DNA of 59,908 nucleotides from a virus, in the IMG/VR virus record IMGVR_UViG_3300004805_000007, positions 1 to 59,908 of that record; one strand, given 5' to 3'. Shown in pieces: positions 1-7,949 of this stretch. The position numbers and the translations under genes are program-made. The first letter of the stretch is position 1; each line of letters begins with the position of its first letter. The notes under the pieces were generated by a model that saw only the letters and a program-made list of their open reading frames with translations, was not told the DNA's origin and ran no database searches.

Positions 1-708
1 CCCCCACCCCCTGTCACGGTTGCTCCTCCAACTCCGGTAGCCCCCTCGCCTCCTTCGCCTGTAAATCCAATTACTATTCCTGATCTTGTTTCCCCAATGC
101 CTATCAAGCCCCCTGACGAGCGCCCTATCACGACTATGCCCGTAGCCGCCCAGCCTCTTGTCACGGTAGCTCCGCCCCCTACTTACACTACCCCTGATCT
201 TCTGCCTACTCCAGTAACTCCTCCTCCTACTACTGTAGCTCCTCCTCCTACTCCAGTAGCTCCTCCTCCTACTCCAGTAGCTCCTCCTCCTACTCCAGTA
301 GCTCCTCCAGCCCCCTTACCTATTCCGGGGGTCAGTGGTGAAGGAAAAAATAGTAGTGATGACATTCGAGCGGGCGGTGGAGACGAGGGCAACGGCTCGG
401 GGGCAGGAGTGCCAGTAAGCGAAATAACAGGGGGAACTCAACAAAGAGAAACTTTAAATCCAAATGCGCGGGATACAGTTGTTTCCACCGGATCTGTTGA
501 TCGCAATGGCAATGTGATTGGAGAAATTCCCGCAGTTGATCGTTTTGGCCGCACTATGTATGAAAAGTCTAATAGATTTTCAGATCACACGCTAAATGAT
601 CGAATGGAAATGATGGCGGACGGCGGTTTAGCTTCCACTAGCCATCTTTCCCCTGAAATACTACAAAAAGCAGGGATGCTAAGTAAAGGAATTAATCCTT
701 ACCAATGA
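1..708 (+). CDS. Proline-rich virion protein, C-terminal part (5' end off the window)
   Basis: The frame is open from base 1 and ends at 708, so the start lies outside the window. The first ~110 residues are Pro/Thr/Val/Ala-rich (PPPTPVA repeats) and should be unstructured. After them comes a Gly/Ser/Asn-rich linker and a C-terminal stretch that includes MADGGLAS, a motif form also seen in other internal virion proteins of this phage. The partial gene at 59409-59908 is also Pro/Val-rich at its end, and I infer the two are one gene. The last 17 bases overlap the convergent nuclease gene. No enzymatic motif is visible; a structural or ejected protein is a guess from the context. Confidence 0.6.
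   Translation, partial: PPPPVTVAPPTPVAPSPPSPVNPITIPDLVSPMPIKPPDERPITTMPVAAQPLVTVAPPPTYTTPDLLPTPVTPPPTTVAPPPTPVAPPPTPVAPPPTPVAPPAPLPIPGVSGEGKNSSDDIRAGGGDEGNGSGAGVPVSEITGGTQQRETLNPNARDTVVSTGSVDRNGNVIGEIPAVDRFGRTMYEKSNRFSDHTLNDRMEMMADGGLASTSHLSPEILQKAGMLSKGINPYQ
220..303 (+). repeat. Four tandem 21-bp coding repeats
   Basis: Units at 220-240, 241-261, 262-282 and 283-303. The last three are identical and the first differs at a few bases. Each encodes PPPT(P/T)VA. The unit is a multiple of 3, so copy-number change keeps the frame. Such a repeat is a plausible reason why an assembly would break in this gene. Confidence 0.85.
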
Positions 709-1381
709 GGCGCTCAAACGCCTCTACCCTGCGCATCCACTTGTCTCCATAGGAATCAAACTCCCTGCCACAAGTCAGGAACTCTTGGGTTTGACCTTCT
801 TGTGAAACCATCATGATCACGCCCTGCCGGATCGACGTGCCGTGGACCTTGTTGTGCGCCATGGCATAAGCGGCCAACTGGATGAAGTAGTCCTCAATCC
901 ACTCGCGCTTCTTCATCTTGTTGGTCTGCTTAAAGTCAATGATTGACTCGTCAGACTTGTACACCCCAATGCAGTCAGAAGTGCCTGCATAGCGGCCCGG
1001 GTAATACAGCGGGATCTCCGCGCCCCATACCTCATTGACGTGCGGGAAGAACTCCTCAATCAGCTTGTAGCCCATCTGGTAGCCCTTGACTGCCTGCCAA
1101 GTCCTCGGGGCCGGTAGATCGCGGTTCAAGAGTAGGCGCTCAACTACGTTGTGCATATGGGTGCCAACAGTGGCTGCTTCATTCTTAATGCGCTCAGCCT
1201 GCTCCTCGCCAACCCGTGCTGCCCACTCCTTCAAGTGCGTCCTATCTTTGGTCTCCGACAAAATACTGGTTACGCTTGGCACACGCTCAGATTTGTCTAT
1301 TTCGTATACACGTCCGGATGACGTGTCTATTCTTTCGAGTTTTTTGTACACATAGCGCTTGCGGATGGGGATGAGTTGCAT
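692..1381 (-). CDS. PD-(D/E)XK exonuclease, RecB/Cas4/MGME1-like
   Basis: A 229-residue nuclease of the PD-(D/E)XK superfamily. Visible motifs in order: GTHMHNVVE near residue 73, E122, GTSD with D136, the IIDFKQ core with D149 and K151, and QLAAYA with Q168. This is the motif I-II-III-QxxxY order of phage RecB-like and mitochondrial MGME1-like exonucleases. It probably acts on ssDNA ends during replication or recombination. Its ATG overlaps the stop of the helicase gene by one base (TAATG), so the two are translationally coupled. Exonuclease rather than endonuclease activity is inferred from the family. Confidence 0.85.
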   Translation of the reverse strand: MQLIPIRKRYVYKKLERIDTSSGRVYEIDKSERVPSVTSILSETKDRTHLKEWAARVGEEQAERIKNEAATVGTHMHNVVERLLLNRDLPAPRTWQAVKGYQMGYKLIEEFFPHVNEVWGAEIPLYYPGRYAGTSDCIGVYKSDESIIDFKQTNKMKKREWIEDYFIQLAAYAMAHNKVHGTSIRQGVIMMVSQEGQTQEFLTCGREFDSYGDKWMRRVEAFERLIGKD

Positions 1382-2832
1382 TAGATGATCCAGCCTTTAA
1401 ATTTTTCACCCAGCACTGCGCTGGCGATGTTGATTTTGTTCCTGAGTGCCTTGACGATATACTCGTCCACGGTGTCCTTGGCAATCAGGTCGATGTATGT
1501 CACGTTCTTGGTTTGCCCGATACGGTGAGCGCGGTCCTCGGACTGTAAGCGCACCTCCAAATCAAAGCTGTTGCTGTAGTAGATCACCACATTGGCAGCA
1601 GTGAGCGTCAGCCCATAGCCGCCTGTGCGGGGGTTGCCGACAAAGAAGCGTAGCTCACTGCTTGGGTCTTGAAACTTGGTGACAATTTCCTGCCGATCCT
1701 CAGCCTCGGTGTCCCCAAAGTAGGTAGCCACAGAGGTCATGCCGTACTCTTTTTGCAAAGCCAGCTTGATGTTCTCGATGTCCTTTCGGTAGTTGGCCCA
1801 GATGATGACTTTGCCGCTGGTTTCCTCCAGCGCGGCCATCAGTTCAGTAATCCGGTTGCTGGGAATATCAAGTTGCCTGCCGTCATCTAATTTGATGTGG
1901 CCGCAAACAATTTGATGCAGGCGCATGAGTTGTGTCAACGCATTGTTGGTAGACATCAAATCACCGTCAATCACGGCCAGCGCCATGAGCTTCATTTGAT
2001 CGTAGTAAGTCTGTTGCTCCTTGGTCAATTCCACATCCCTGCGGGTGTAGATCTTGTCGGGCAGATCAAGGCACTCTTCCTTAGTCACACGGAAGGCAAA
2101 ATCGTTGAGCTTTTCCTGCAATTCATCCAGCCTGCGGTAGCCGACAATTTGTTTAAATGTATGGGTCGCCATCTTGCGTTCTACGAGGACCGCGTACCGC
2201 GCTTGGAAGGCGTAGTAGCTGCTTGCATTGAGGCAGTCAGGGCCAAGAAACTCGCACTGGGCGTACAGGTCCAGCGGGCTCTTGGTGACGGGGGAACCGG
2301 TGGCAATACGGCGATACCGCGCTTCCTTGCCGACATGCACAATGCTCTTGGTACGCTTGGCCGTGTGTGTCTTGATGGTGGTGCTTTCGTCAATAGCCAT
2401 GAAGCACTTGGTAACCCGCAAAAACAGCTTGGCAAAGGCAGAGCCTTTCTCCGTGCTGAACGCCTCCACGTTCATGATCAGGATGCGCATCGTGTCCACC
2501 GAATTCATCATGGCATCCATCTCTGCTTTCTCTGCCTTGCGCGGGGTGGGAGACCAACAGGCAATGGACCGAGGAACGTGGTCCGGGAGGTGCTTGGGTA
2601 GCTCACTCGTGTACCAGTTCCTGTACACCCCCTTGGGAGCCACCACCAGCATGGAGTCAATCTTGCCCTTGTCGTAGAGCAGGGCGGCATTGTTGATGAG
2701 CATGAAGCTCTTGCCCGTGCCCATGTCTGCGAACAGCGCGACTTCTTTCTCCTCCCAAAACCGCTCTAAATAGGCAGCTTGATGGAGGAAGGGTTTATAC
2801 CTATACGGGTAGGCAGATAAAAAATAATCCAT
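1381..2832 (-). CDS. SNF2-like superfamily 2 helicase
   Basis: I start at the ATG at 2832 (483 residues, MDYFLSAYPYR), because the longer open frame runs through the divergent promoter region and lacks homology-like sequence. Visible helicase motifs: Walker A MGTGKS (residues 37-42), a DEST box (motif II, in MAIDEST), a motif III-like ATGSP, and motif VI in the form QSEDRAHRIGQ, which is typical of SNF2/DEAD-like DNA translocases. The length suits a core helicase without accessory domains. In related phages this protein sits beside a RecB-like nuclease and a polA, as here, so a replication or recombination role is likely. It is divergent from the plus-strand replication genes. Confidence 0.88.
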   Translation of the reverse strand: MDYFLSAYPYRYKPFLHQAAYLERFWEEKEVALFADMGTGKSFMLINNAALLYDKGKIDSMLVVAPKGVYRNWYTSELPKHLPDHVPRSIACWSPTPRKAEKAEMDAMMNSVDTMRILIMNVEAFSTEKGSAFAKLFLRVTKCFMAIDESTTIKTHTAKRTKSIVHVGKEARYRRIATGSPVTKSPLDLYAQCEFLGPDCLNASSYYAFQARYAVLVERKMATHTFKQIVGYRRLDELQEKLNDFAFRVTKEECLDLPDKIYTRRDVELTKEQQTYYDQMKLMALAVIDGDLMSTNNALTQLMRLHQIVCGHIKLDDGRQLDIPSNRITELMAALEETSGKVIIWANYRKDIENIKLALQKEYGMTSVATYFGDTEAEDRQEIVTKFQDPSSELRFFVGNPRTGGYGLTLTAANVVIYYSNSFDLEVRLQSEDRAHRIGQTKNVTYIDLIAKDTVDEYIVKALRNKINIASAVLGEKFKGWII

Positions 2833-2910
2833 AACTTTCTCACTTTCTGTGTTGACAACCGGAAAAACTATTGTACACTGATCGTACGTTTTAAGAAAGG
2901 ATAACGTAAC
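2833..2910. promoter_or_regulatory. Divergent overlapping promoters
   Basis: Plus strand: TTGACA (2852-2857), 16-base spacer, TACACT (2874-2879), then the leader AAGAAAGGATAACGTAAC before a GTG start at 2911. Minus strand: TACAAT (complement of 2870-2875) with a weak -35, leading to the helicase at 2832. The two -10 boxes overlap on the palindrome TGTACA, so the promoters probably exclude each other. No experimental start site is known. Confidence 0.6.
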
Positions 2911-3255
2911 GTGACCATAAAAACTGACCCCCGTGTGTTTATTGTGCAAGAGATGCCAAATCACGATATTGCTTCGGCAATGTCTTTTGGCGACATGGTT
3001 GTTCTGCTGCCCTTCAATACGCAAATTGCATTCTCCACTGCCCCGGCAGTGCGGATGCTAAAGCGCAAGTTGAGGGGGTATAACAACAATGATTTTCTGC
3101 TCCTGACCGGAGACCCTGTAGCTATCGGTTTAGCCTGTTCGATAGCCGCAGCCTATAACTCAGGCCGATACACTGCGTTAAAGTGGGACCGCCGAGAAAA
3201 GATGTATATTCCCGTCCGTTTGGACATCACCGAGAAAGGAGAGCAAGATGACTGA
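2911..3255 (+). CDS. Conserved phage protein, unknown function
   Basis: 114 residues, GTG start, with the strong leader AGAAAGGATAAC upstream. The centre reads LLTGDPVAIGLACSIAA and the C-terminal part ALKWDRREKMYIPV; I recall this pattern from hypothetical proteins encoded next to phage replication genes. There is no catalytic motif and no membrane segment. It is the first gene of the rightward replication operon and overlaps the next gene by 8 bases, so it is probably co-translated and has an early role. Confidence 0.7.
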   Translation: MTIKTDPRVFIVQEMPNHDIASAMSFGDMVVLLPFNTQIAFSTAPAVRMLKRKLRGYNNNDFLLLTGDPVAIGLACSIAAAYNSGRYTALKWDRREKMYIPVRLDITEKGEQDD

Positions 3256-3805
3256 TATGAATTCGCTGTTCGAAGAGGACGCAGGCGCTTTGGTTGTAAA
3301 GAACGAAGACCTATCCTCTGTTGGAGCTTTGGCCAAGCGGGCCAAAGAGTTGGAGAAAGAGATTGAGGACATGAACTTAGTGCTTAAAGAGCGCCAAGAT
3401 CAGTACCGCAAACTGTTGGAAGAAACCATCCCCGCCATGCTGTCTGAGTTGGGCATGAAATCATTCAAGATGGCCGATGGCAGCATGATCGATGTGAAGC
3501 CTTTTTACAGCGCAAGCATAAGGGAAGAGAACCGTGCGAAGGCCTATGAGTGGCTGCGCGATAACGGTTTTGATGACATCATCAAAAACACCGTGTCCGT
3601 ACGTTTTGGTCGTGGAGAAGACGGCCTGTGCGACACATTACTGAATCAACTGCGTGAGCAAAACTATCCAGTCGAGCAAGCGCAGAAGATCGAACCCATG
3701 ACCTTGAAAGCTTGGGTTCGTGAGCAAGTGGAACGTGGAAGCGAGTTCCCTACAGAGCTTTTTGGCGTGTACATCGGCCAAAAGGCAACCATCAAATCAG
3801 CATGA
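3248..3805 (+). CDS. DUF7173-like phage replication-associated protein
   Basis: 185 residues. Residues 25-65 form a strong coiled coil (LAKRAKELEKEIEDMNLVLK), followed by a globular part with EWLRDNGFDDIIKNTVSVRFGRGE. This combination matches, from memory, a family of phage proteins (DUF7173) usually encoded just before an ssDNA-binding-like protein and primase; the order here is the same. No enzyme motif is visible. A scaffold or partner role for the SSB-like protein downstream is inference only. Confidence 0.65.
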   Translation: MTDMNSLFEEDAGALVVKNEDLSSVGALAKRAKELEKEIEDMNLVLKERQDQYRKLLEETIPAMLSELGMKSFKMADGSMIDVKPFYSASIREENRAKAYEWLRDNGFDDIIKNTVSVRFGRGEDGLCDTLLNQLREQNYPVEQAQKIEPMTLKAWVREQVERGSEFPTELFGVYIGQKATIKSA

Positions 3806-3821
3806 AAAAGGAAATTGAATC

Positions 3822-4592
3822 ATGGCTAAAAATGAAGTAGCAGCAAAAGCGGACAACGCAATCGTATTGTCCAGTGACTTTGAACAGGACGCATCGGGTG
3901 GCTTTGAGTCGATGAATCAGGATGACTTTGCGCTTCCGTTTCTCCGACTCTTGACCAACACCTCTCCCGAGGTAGGTGAAGTAGATGGTGCAATGCCCGG
4001 TATGGTCTACAACACCGTCACTGGCGCGTTGTATGACGGCAAGAAAGGCTTGATTGTCGTGCCTTGCCAGTATGTACGTCAGTACATCGAGTGGGCTCCT
4101 CGCGGAGTGGGTTCAGGCGCTCCTATCGCCATCTACCCGGCCACGTCTGATGTATTGAGCCGCACGCACCGCGAACCGGGGGACAACAAGGACTACCTTG
4201 ACAACGGAAACTACATTGAAAACACGGCCAACCACTACGTGATGGTCATGAGCGATGATGGCATTCCTGAGCCTGCCTTGATCACCATGAAGTCCACGCA
4301 ACTGAAGAAGTCGCGTAAATGGAATTCCATGATGATGTCCACCAAGCTTATGGGCAAGAACGGGCCGTACACACCTCCGATGTACTCGCACCTGTATCGT
4401 CTAACGACACAGGCTGAGTCCAACGACAAGGGTAAATGGTATGGCTGGGAAGTTGAGCGTATTGGGCCGATTGAAGACATGAACGTCTATCAAGCTGCCA
4501 AGGCATTTGCGCAATCGGTTAATGCCGGTGACGTGAAAGTCAAGCACGCTGATGAGGATGTCGCCTCATCAGGCGCAACAGTACCGTTCTGA
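3822..4592 (+). CDS. Putative phage ssDNA-binding protein
   Basis: 256 residues, ATG preceded by AAAAAGGAAATTGAATC. The N-terminus is acidic. The core contains DFALPFLRLLTNTSPEV, GLIVVPCQYVRQYIEWAPR and a Lys-rich TQLKKSRKWNSMMM; phage proteins with this pattern are commonly annotated as ssDNA-binding or recombination proteins beside primase and polymerase. Its position directly before the primase supports this. I cannot see a clear OB-fold signature, so the function is probable only. About 80 non-coding bases follow before the primase gene. Confidence 0.55.
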   Translation: MAKNEVAAKADNAIVLSSDFEQDASGGFESMNQDDFALPFLRLLTNTSPEVGEVDGAMPGMVYNTVTGALYDGKKGLIVVPCQYVRQYIEWAPRGVGSGAPIAIYPATSDVLSRTHREPGDNKDYLDNGNYIENTANHYVMVMSDDGIPEPALITMKSTQLKKSRKWNSMMMSTKLMGKNGPYTPPMYSHLYRLTTQAESNDKGKWYGWEVERIGPIEDMNVYQAAKAFAQSVNAGDVKVKHADEDVASSGATVPF

Positions 4593-4673
4593 TTTTCGGG
4601 GGGAAAGCGGATGCCGGTACATCGGCTCTAAGCCATCGGTGCAGCGAGTACCCCCACCTTATAGAGATGCCTG

Positions 4674-6209
4674 ATGCAAGAACAACTTGAAAAATTTAGG
4701 GCGATATTCAGCGGGCTGGATATTGCCTATGGGACATACGTAATCAAATCGGAGCGCGGTGATGGAAAACAAGCGGGTAAGGCCACAGTGGTTCGCAAGC
4801 CACCCATTGAAGAACTTTGGATTAAACATCTTGACGGTGTTGAGCCTAGTCTTGGTATCATCCCTATTCGCTCTGATAATAGCTGCATATGGGGCTGTAT
4901 TGATATTGATCAGTATCCCATTGATCACAAGGGCCTTGTACAAAGAATTGAAGCGCTAGGCCTACCTTTGGTAGTGTGCCGGAGTAAGTCTGGCGGAGCG
5001 CACGTTTTCCTTTTTGTACGGGAACCGATACCTGCTGCCGACATGCAGCATTACCTGAACAATGCGGCTGCATTGCTGGGTGAGGCTGGCCGGGAAATAT
5101 TTCCTAAGCAAGCTGAGATTTTGGTTGAACGTGGTGACACGGGTAACTTTCTAAATCTGCCTTATTTTGCAGGTGATAACGGCACACGTTATGCTTTTAA
5201 TCTTGATGGCTCTGCTGCCACGCTAGATCAATTCTTTGCCCTGTACGAAGCCAATGCGCAGGCAGTGCCACTGAGCTACCCTGAGCCACCCAAGCAGGCC
5301 GAAAGCCCCATCAAGGACGGCCCACCATGCCTGCAAGCGCTGTGTGCGCAGGGATTCCCTGAGGGCACAAGAAACAACGGTCTGTTCAACATAGGGGTGT
5401 TCCTCAAAAAGGCATCGCCCACCACATGGGAGGACAAGCTGATGGAATACAACCACAAGTATGTCTCTCCACCGCTACCCAACAACGAAGCTCAGGTCAT
5501 CCTGAAGCAGTTGAACAAGAAAGAATACCTGTACAAGTGCAAGGATAGCCCGCTTAATTCCTTTTGTAATTCCGGCCTGTGCAGAAGCCGCAAGTTTGGG
5601 ATTGGCTCGTCCGGCCCCGATGCACCAAAGATCAGTTCCCTGTCTAAATACGCCAGTGAGCCGCCGCTGTGGTTCTTAGATATCAATGGCCGTAGGGTGG
5701 AGTTGGAGACCGACAACTTGTTCAACCAAATGGCGTTTCAAAAGGCATGCTTAGAGCGCCTGAACATTGTGCCGCCTACCTTGCGCAAGCAGGATTGGGA
5801 GACCATGCTCAATTCCCTGCTCAAAGAGATGGTGGAGACAGAACAGATCGTCGAGGCCAGCGAAGACACCAGCGTAACTGGTCAGTTCATGGACCTTTTA
5901 GAAGAATTCACAACGCACATGCAGCAAGCGTTGGATCGTGATGAATTACTCATGGGCCGTCCATGGACAGACGATACTGAAGCCAAGACCTATTTCAGGA
6001 TGAAAGACCTGATGGCGCATTTAAAGCGCAACAACTTCATGGGCCTTACCGCTCCCAAGATTGCACAGCGCATCCGTGATCTTGGCGGGGAGCCTATCTC
6101 ATTGTTCCTAAAATCGCGGGCTACCCGATGCTGGAGAATCCCATGCTTTACTAAGCAAGATGCTCCGTTTGAGACAAACACCATTCGTAAAGAAGGGAGT
6201 CCATTTTGA
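4674..6209 (+). CDS. DNA primase, archaeo-eukaryotic (AEP/PrimPol) type
   Basis: 511 residues. The catalytic core is visible: GCIDIDQ with the metal-binding pair D77 and D79, then CRSKSGGAHVFLFV, the nucleotide-binding S-x-S-G-G-x-H pattern of AEP primases of the TOTE/PrimPol kind. A cysteine cluster follows (CKDSPLNSFCNSGLC with a downstream R-K-F-G), a likely zinc site. The C-terminal third is helical and may be an accessory domain. It would lay primers for the family A polymerase encoded downstream. Start ATG at 4674 has only a weak ribosome-binding site. Identification as AEP primase is secure; whether it also acts as a polymerase is not known. Confidence 0.85.
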   Translation: MQEQLEKFRAIFSGLDIAYGTYVIKSERGDGKQAGKATVVRKPPIEELWIKHLDGVEPSLGIIPIRSDNSCIWGCIDIDQYPIDHKGLVQRIEALGLPLVVCRSKSGGAHVFLFVREPIPAADMQHYLNNAAALLGEAGREIFPKQAEILVERGDTGNFLNLPYFAGDNGTRYAFNLDGSAATLDQFFALYEANAQAVPLSYPEPPKQAESPIKDGPPCLQALCAQGFPEGTRNNGLFNIGVFLKKASPTTWEDKLMEYNHKYVSPPLPNNEAQVILKQLNKKEYLYKCKDSPLNSFCNSGLCRSRKFGIGSSGPDAPKISSLSKYASEPPLWFLDINGRRVELETDNLFNQMAFQKACLERLNIVPPTLRKQDWETMLNSLLKEMVETEQIVEASEDTSVTGQFMDLLEEFTTHMQQALDRDELLMGRPWTDDTEAKTYFRMKDLMAHLKRNNFMGLTAPKIAQRIRDLGGEPISLFLKSRATRCWRIPCFTKQDAPFETNTIRKEGSPF

Positions 6210-6454
6210 AACAGTTAGATGGCTACGGGCCCGCCATCATCGGCCCAGCATTTATTTGGAATGGCAACGAACGTGTACAGGTCCTTGTCTACAACGCCGA
6301 GGCCATCCGATGGATATTGCAACGGCGCGATGGCATGGCTGCTGACGAAGCGCGGGAGTTTATTGAATCCAATATTGAGAACTCCTATGTAGGGCCAGAT
6401 ACCCCCATCCTTGCTTGGCCAGATGATTATTTTTGCTTGACCCCAAATGCCTGA
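6206..6454 (+). CDS. Small hypothetical protein (TTG start)
   Basis: 82 residues beginning at a TTG that overlaps the primase stop (TTGA), with a good ribosome-binding site AAGAAGGGAGT a few bases upstream. It overlaps the helicase start by 8 bases. The sequence is soluble, with GPAFIWNGNERVQVLVYNAEAIRWIL and ILAWPDDYFCLTPNA. I do not recognise a family. Its tight coupling between primase and helicase suggests a replication accessory role. Confidence 0.6.
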   Translation: MKQLDGYGPAIIGPAFIWNGNERVQVLVYNAEAIRWILQRRDGMAADEAREFIESNIENSYVGPDTPILAWPDDYFCLTPNA

Positions 6455-7949
6455 TATCAGAAAGATATTTGGGCCCCCCGGCACAGGCAAAACGACATAC
6501 CTACTCAACGTAGTGGATGCCGAGCTTGTGGCCGGTACATCACCGCTTAGTATTGGCTACTTTTCTTTCACCAGAAAGGCTGCCAACGAAGCGCGGGACA
6601 GGGCAATTGAAAAATTCCCGGCGCTCAATGCCCGTACGGATTTCCCATACTTCCGTACGCTTCACAGCCTTGCATTTCGCTGCCTTGGTACGAAGACCGA
6701 TGACATCATGCAGCCTGCGCACTTCAAAGAGTTTGCGGCAGAAGCTGGGATCGACATTGACTTGACCAAAGATGAAGAGATGGGCTTTGTCAAGGCGGAT
6801 AACCCTATCCTGAACGAAGTCAACCTTGCGCGGATTAAGGGCCAAGATTTACGCACCCACTACAACCAGTCCGGTATGGACATTGAATGGCATCACTTTG
6901 AGTTTGTGGAGCGCACCTACCGGCACTACAAGCATGCACACAACCTACTGGACTTCACAGACCTCTTAGAAATGGTCGTAGCTGAGCCTTCCAGATTGCC
7001 CTCGCTGGAAGTTTTAATTGTAGATGAAGCGCAAGATCTATCGCGCATTCAATGGCAACTGGTCGAGGCCCTCGCCTCACGGGCCAAGCGCACTTTCTTA
7101 GCAGGAGATGATGACCAAGCTGTGTTCACATGGGCGGGTGCTGATGTCAAGAGTTTCTTGTCATTTGAAGGCTCCGTGACCATCCTTGATCAGTCCTACC
7201 GTGTACCTATGCGCATCCATACGCTGGCCGATGCTATCGTGCACCGGATCAGGGAGCGACAGCAAAAGACTTGGAAGTCTCGTGACAGCGAGGGCAGCGT
7301 TCTAAGCTACTACCGTTTTGAAGATGTGGATGTGAGCCAAGGCCAGTGGTTGATCATGGCCAGCACCAACTACATGCTCAATCCCGTGCATGAGTGGCTT
7401 AAGGGAATGGGCATCCTGTTTGAGCGCAACGGCATCCCTAGCCTATCCCAGCCAGCGGCCAACGCCGTCATCAACTGGGAGCGATTACGCCGTGGTGGCG
7501 AAGTGCTGGGGGATCAGGTCGCATCTATTTACCGGTATCTCGATGCGAGTGCCGTGGCCCGAGGCCACAAGACCTTTCGCAGCGGGGATAGCTCTGCGCT
7601 ATACAACATGCAAACACTGAAAGACAATTTTGGCCTGCTGACTGATGTTATTTGGCATGAAGCGCTGACCAAGATTGCTGACGATACAAAGGAGTACATG
7701 ATTGCCCTGCTGCGCCGTGGGGTGAAACTGAATCAAGCGCCGAGGATCAGGTTATCCACCATTCATGGAGCCAAAGGCGGCGAGGCGGACCACGTCCTGC
7801 TGCTCATGGACCTGTCCCCAAAGTTTGCCAAAGAATATGCCCGCAACCCTGACAACGTACACCGGTTGTTCTACGTGGGCATCACCCGGGCAAAACAAAC
7901 CCTGCACTTGGTGCTGCCTAAACACATTGAAAAAGGATTCAAGATATGA
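6447..7949 (+). CDS. UvrD/PcrA-like superfamily 1 DNA helicase
   Basis: 500 residues. Walker A GPPGTGKTT (residues 9-17), motif Ia around FTRKAA, Walker B VDEAQD (D193-D197), motif III GDDDQAVFTWAGAD, motif IV LDQSYRVP, motif V TIHGAKGGEADHV and motif VI FYVGITRAK are all present in order. This is a complete 3'-5' SF1 helicase of the UvrD/Rep type, shorter than cellular UvrD (~720 residues) because the insert domains are reduced. It probably unwinds ahead of the phage polymerase. It overlaps its neighbours on both sides by 4-8 bases. Confidence 0.92.
   Translation: MPDIRKIFGPPGTGKTTYLLNVVDAELVAGTSPLSIGYFSFTRKAANEARDRAIEKFPALNARTDFPYFRTLHSLAFRCLGTKTDDIMQPAHFKEFAAEAGIDIDLTKDEEMGFVKADNPILNEVNLARIKGQDLRTHYNQSGMDIEWHHFEFVERTYRHYKHAHNLLDFTDLLEMVVAEPSRLPSLEVLIVDEAQDLSRIQWQLVEALASRAKRTFLAGDDDQAVFTWAGADVKSFLSFEGSVTILDQSYRVPMRIHTLADAIVHRIRERQQKTWKSRDSEGSVLSYYRFEDVDVSQGQWLIMASTNYMLNPVHEWLKGMGILFERNGIPSLSQPAANAVINWERLRRGGEVLGDQVASIYRYLDASAVARGHKTFRSGDSSALYNMQTLKDNFGLLTDVIWHEALTKIADDTKEYMIALLRRGVKLNQAPRIRLSTIHGAKGGEADHVLLLMDLSPKFAKEYARNPDNVHRLFYVGITRAKQTLHLVLPKHIEKGFKI

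Noticed and set aside
1897-2601. 234-residue open frame on the plus strand
   Set aside because: Antisense to the SNF2-like helicase, whose conserved motifs leave no doubt about the coding strand.
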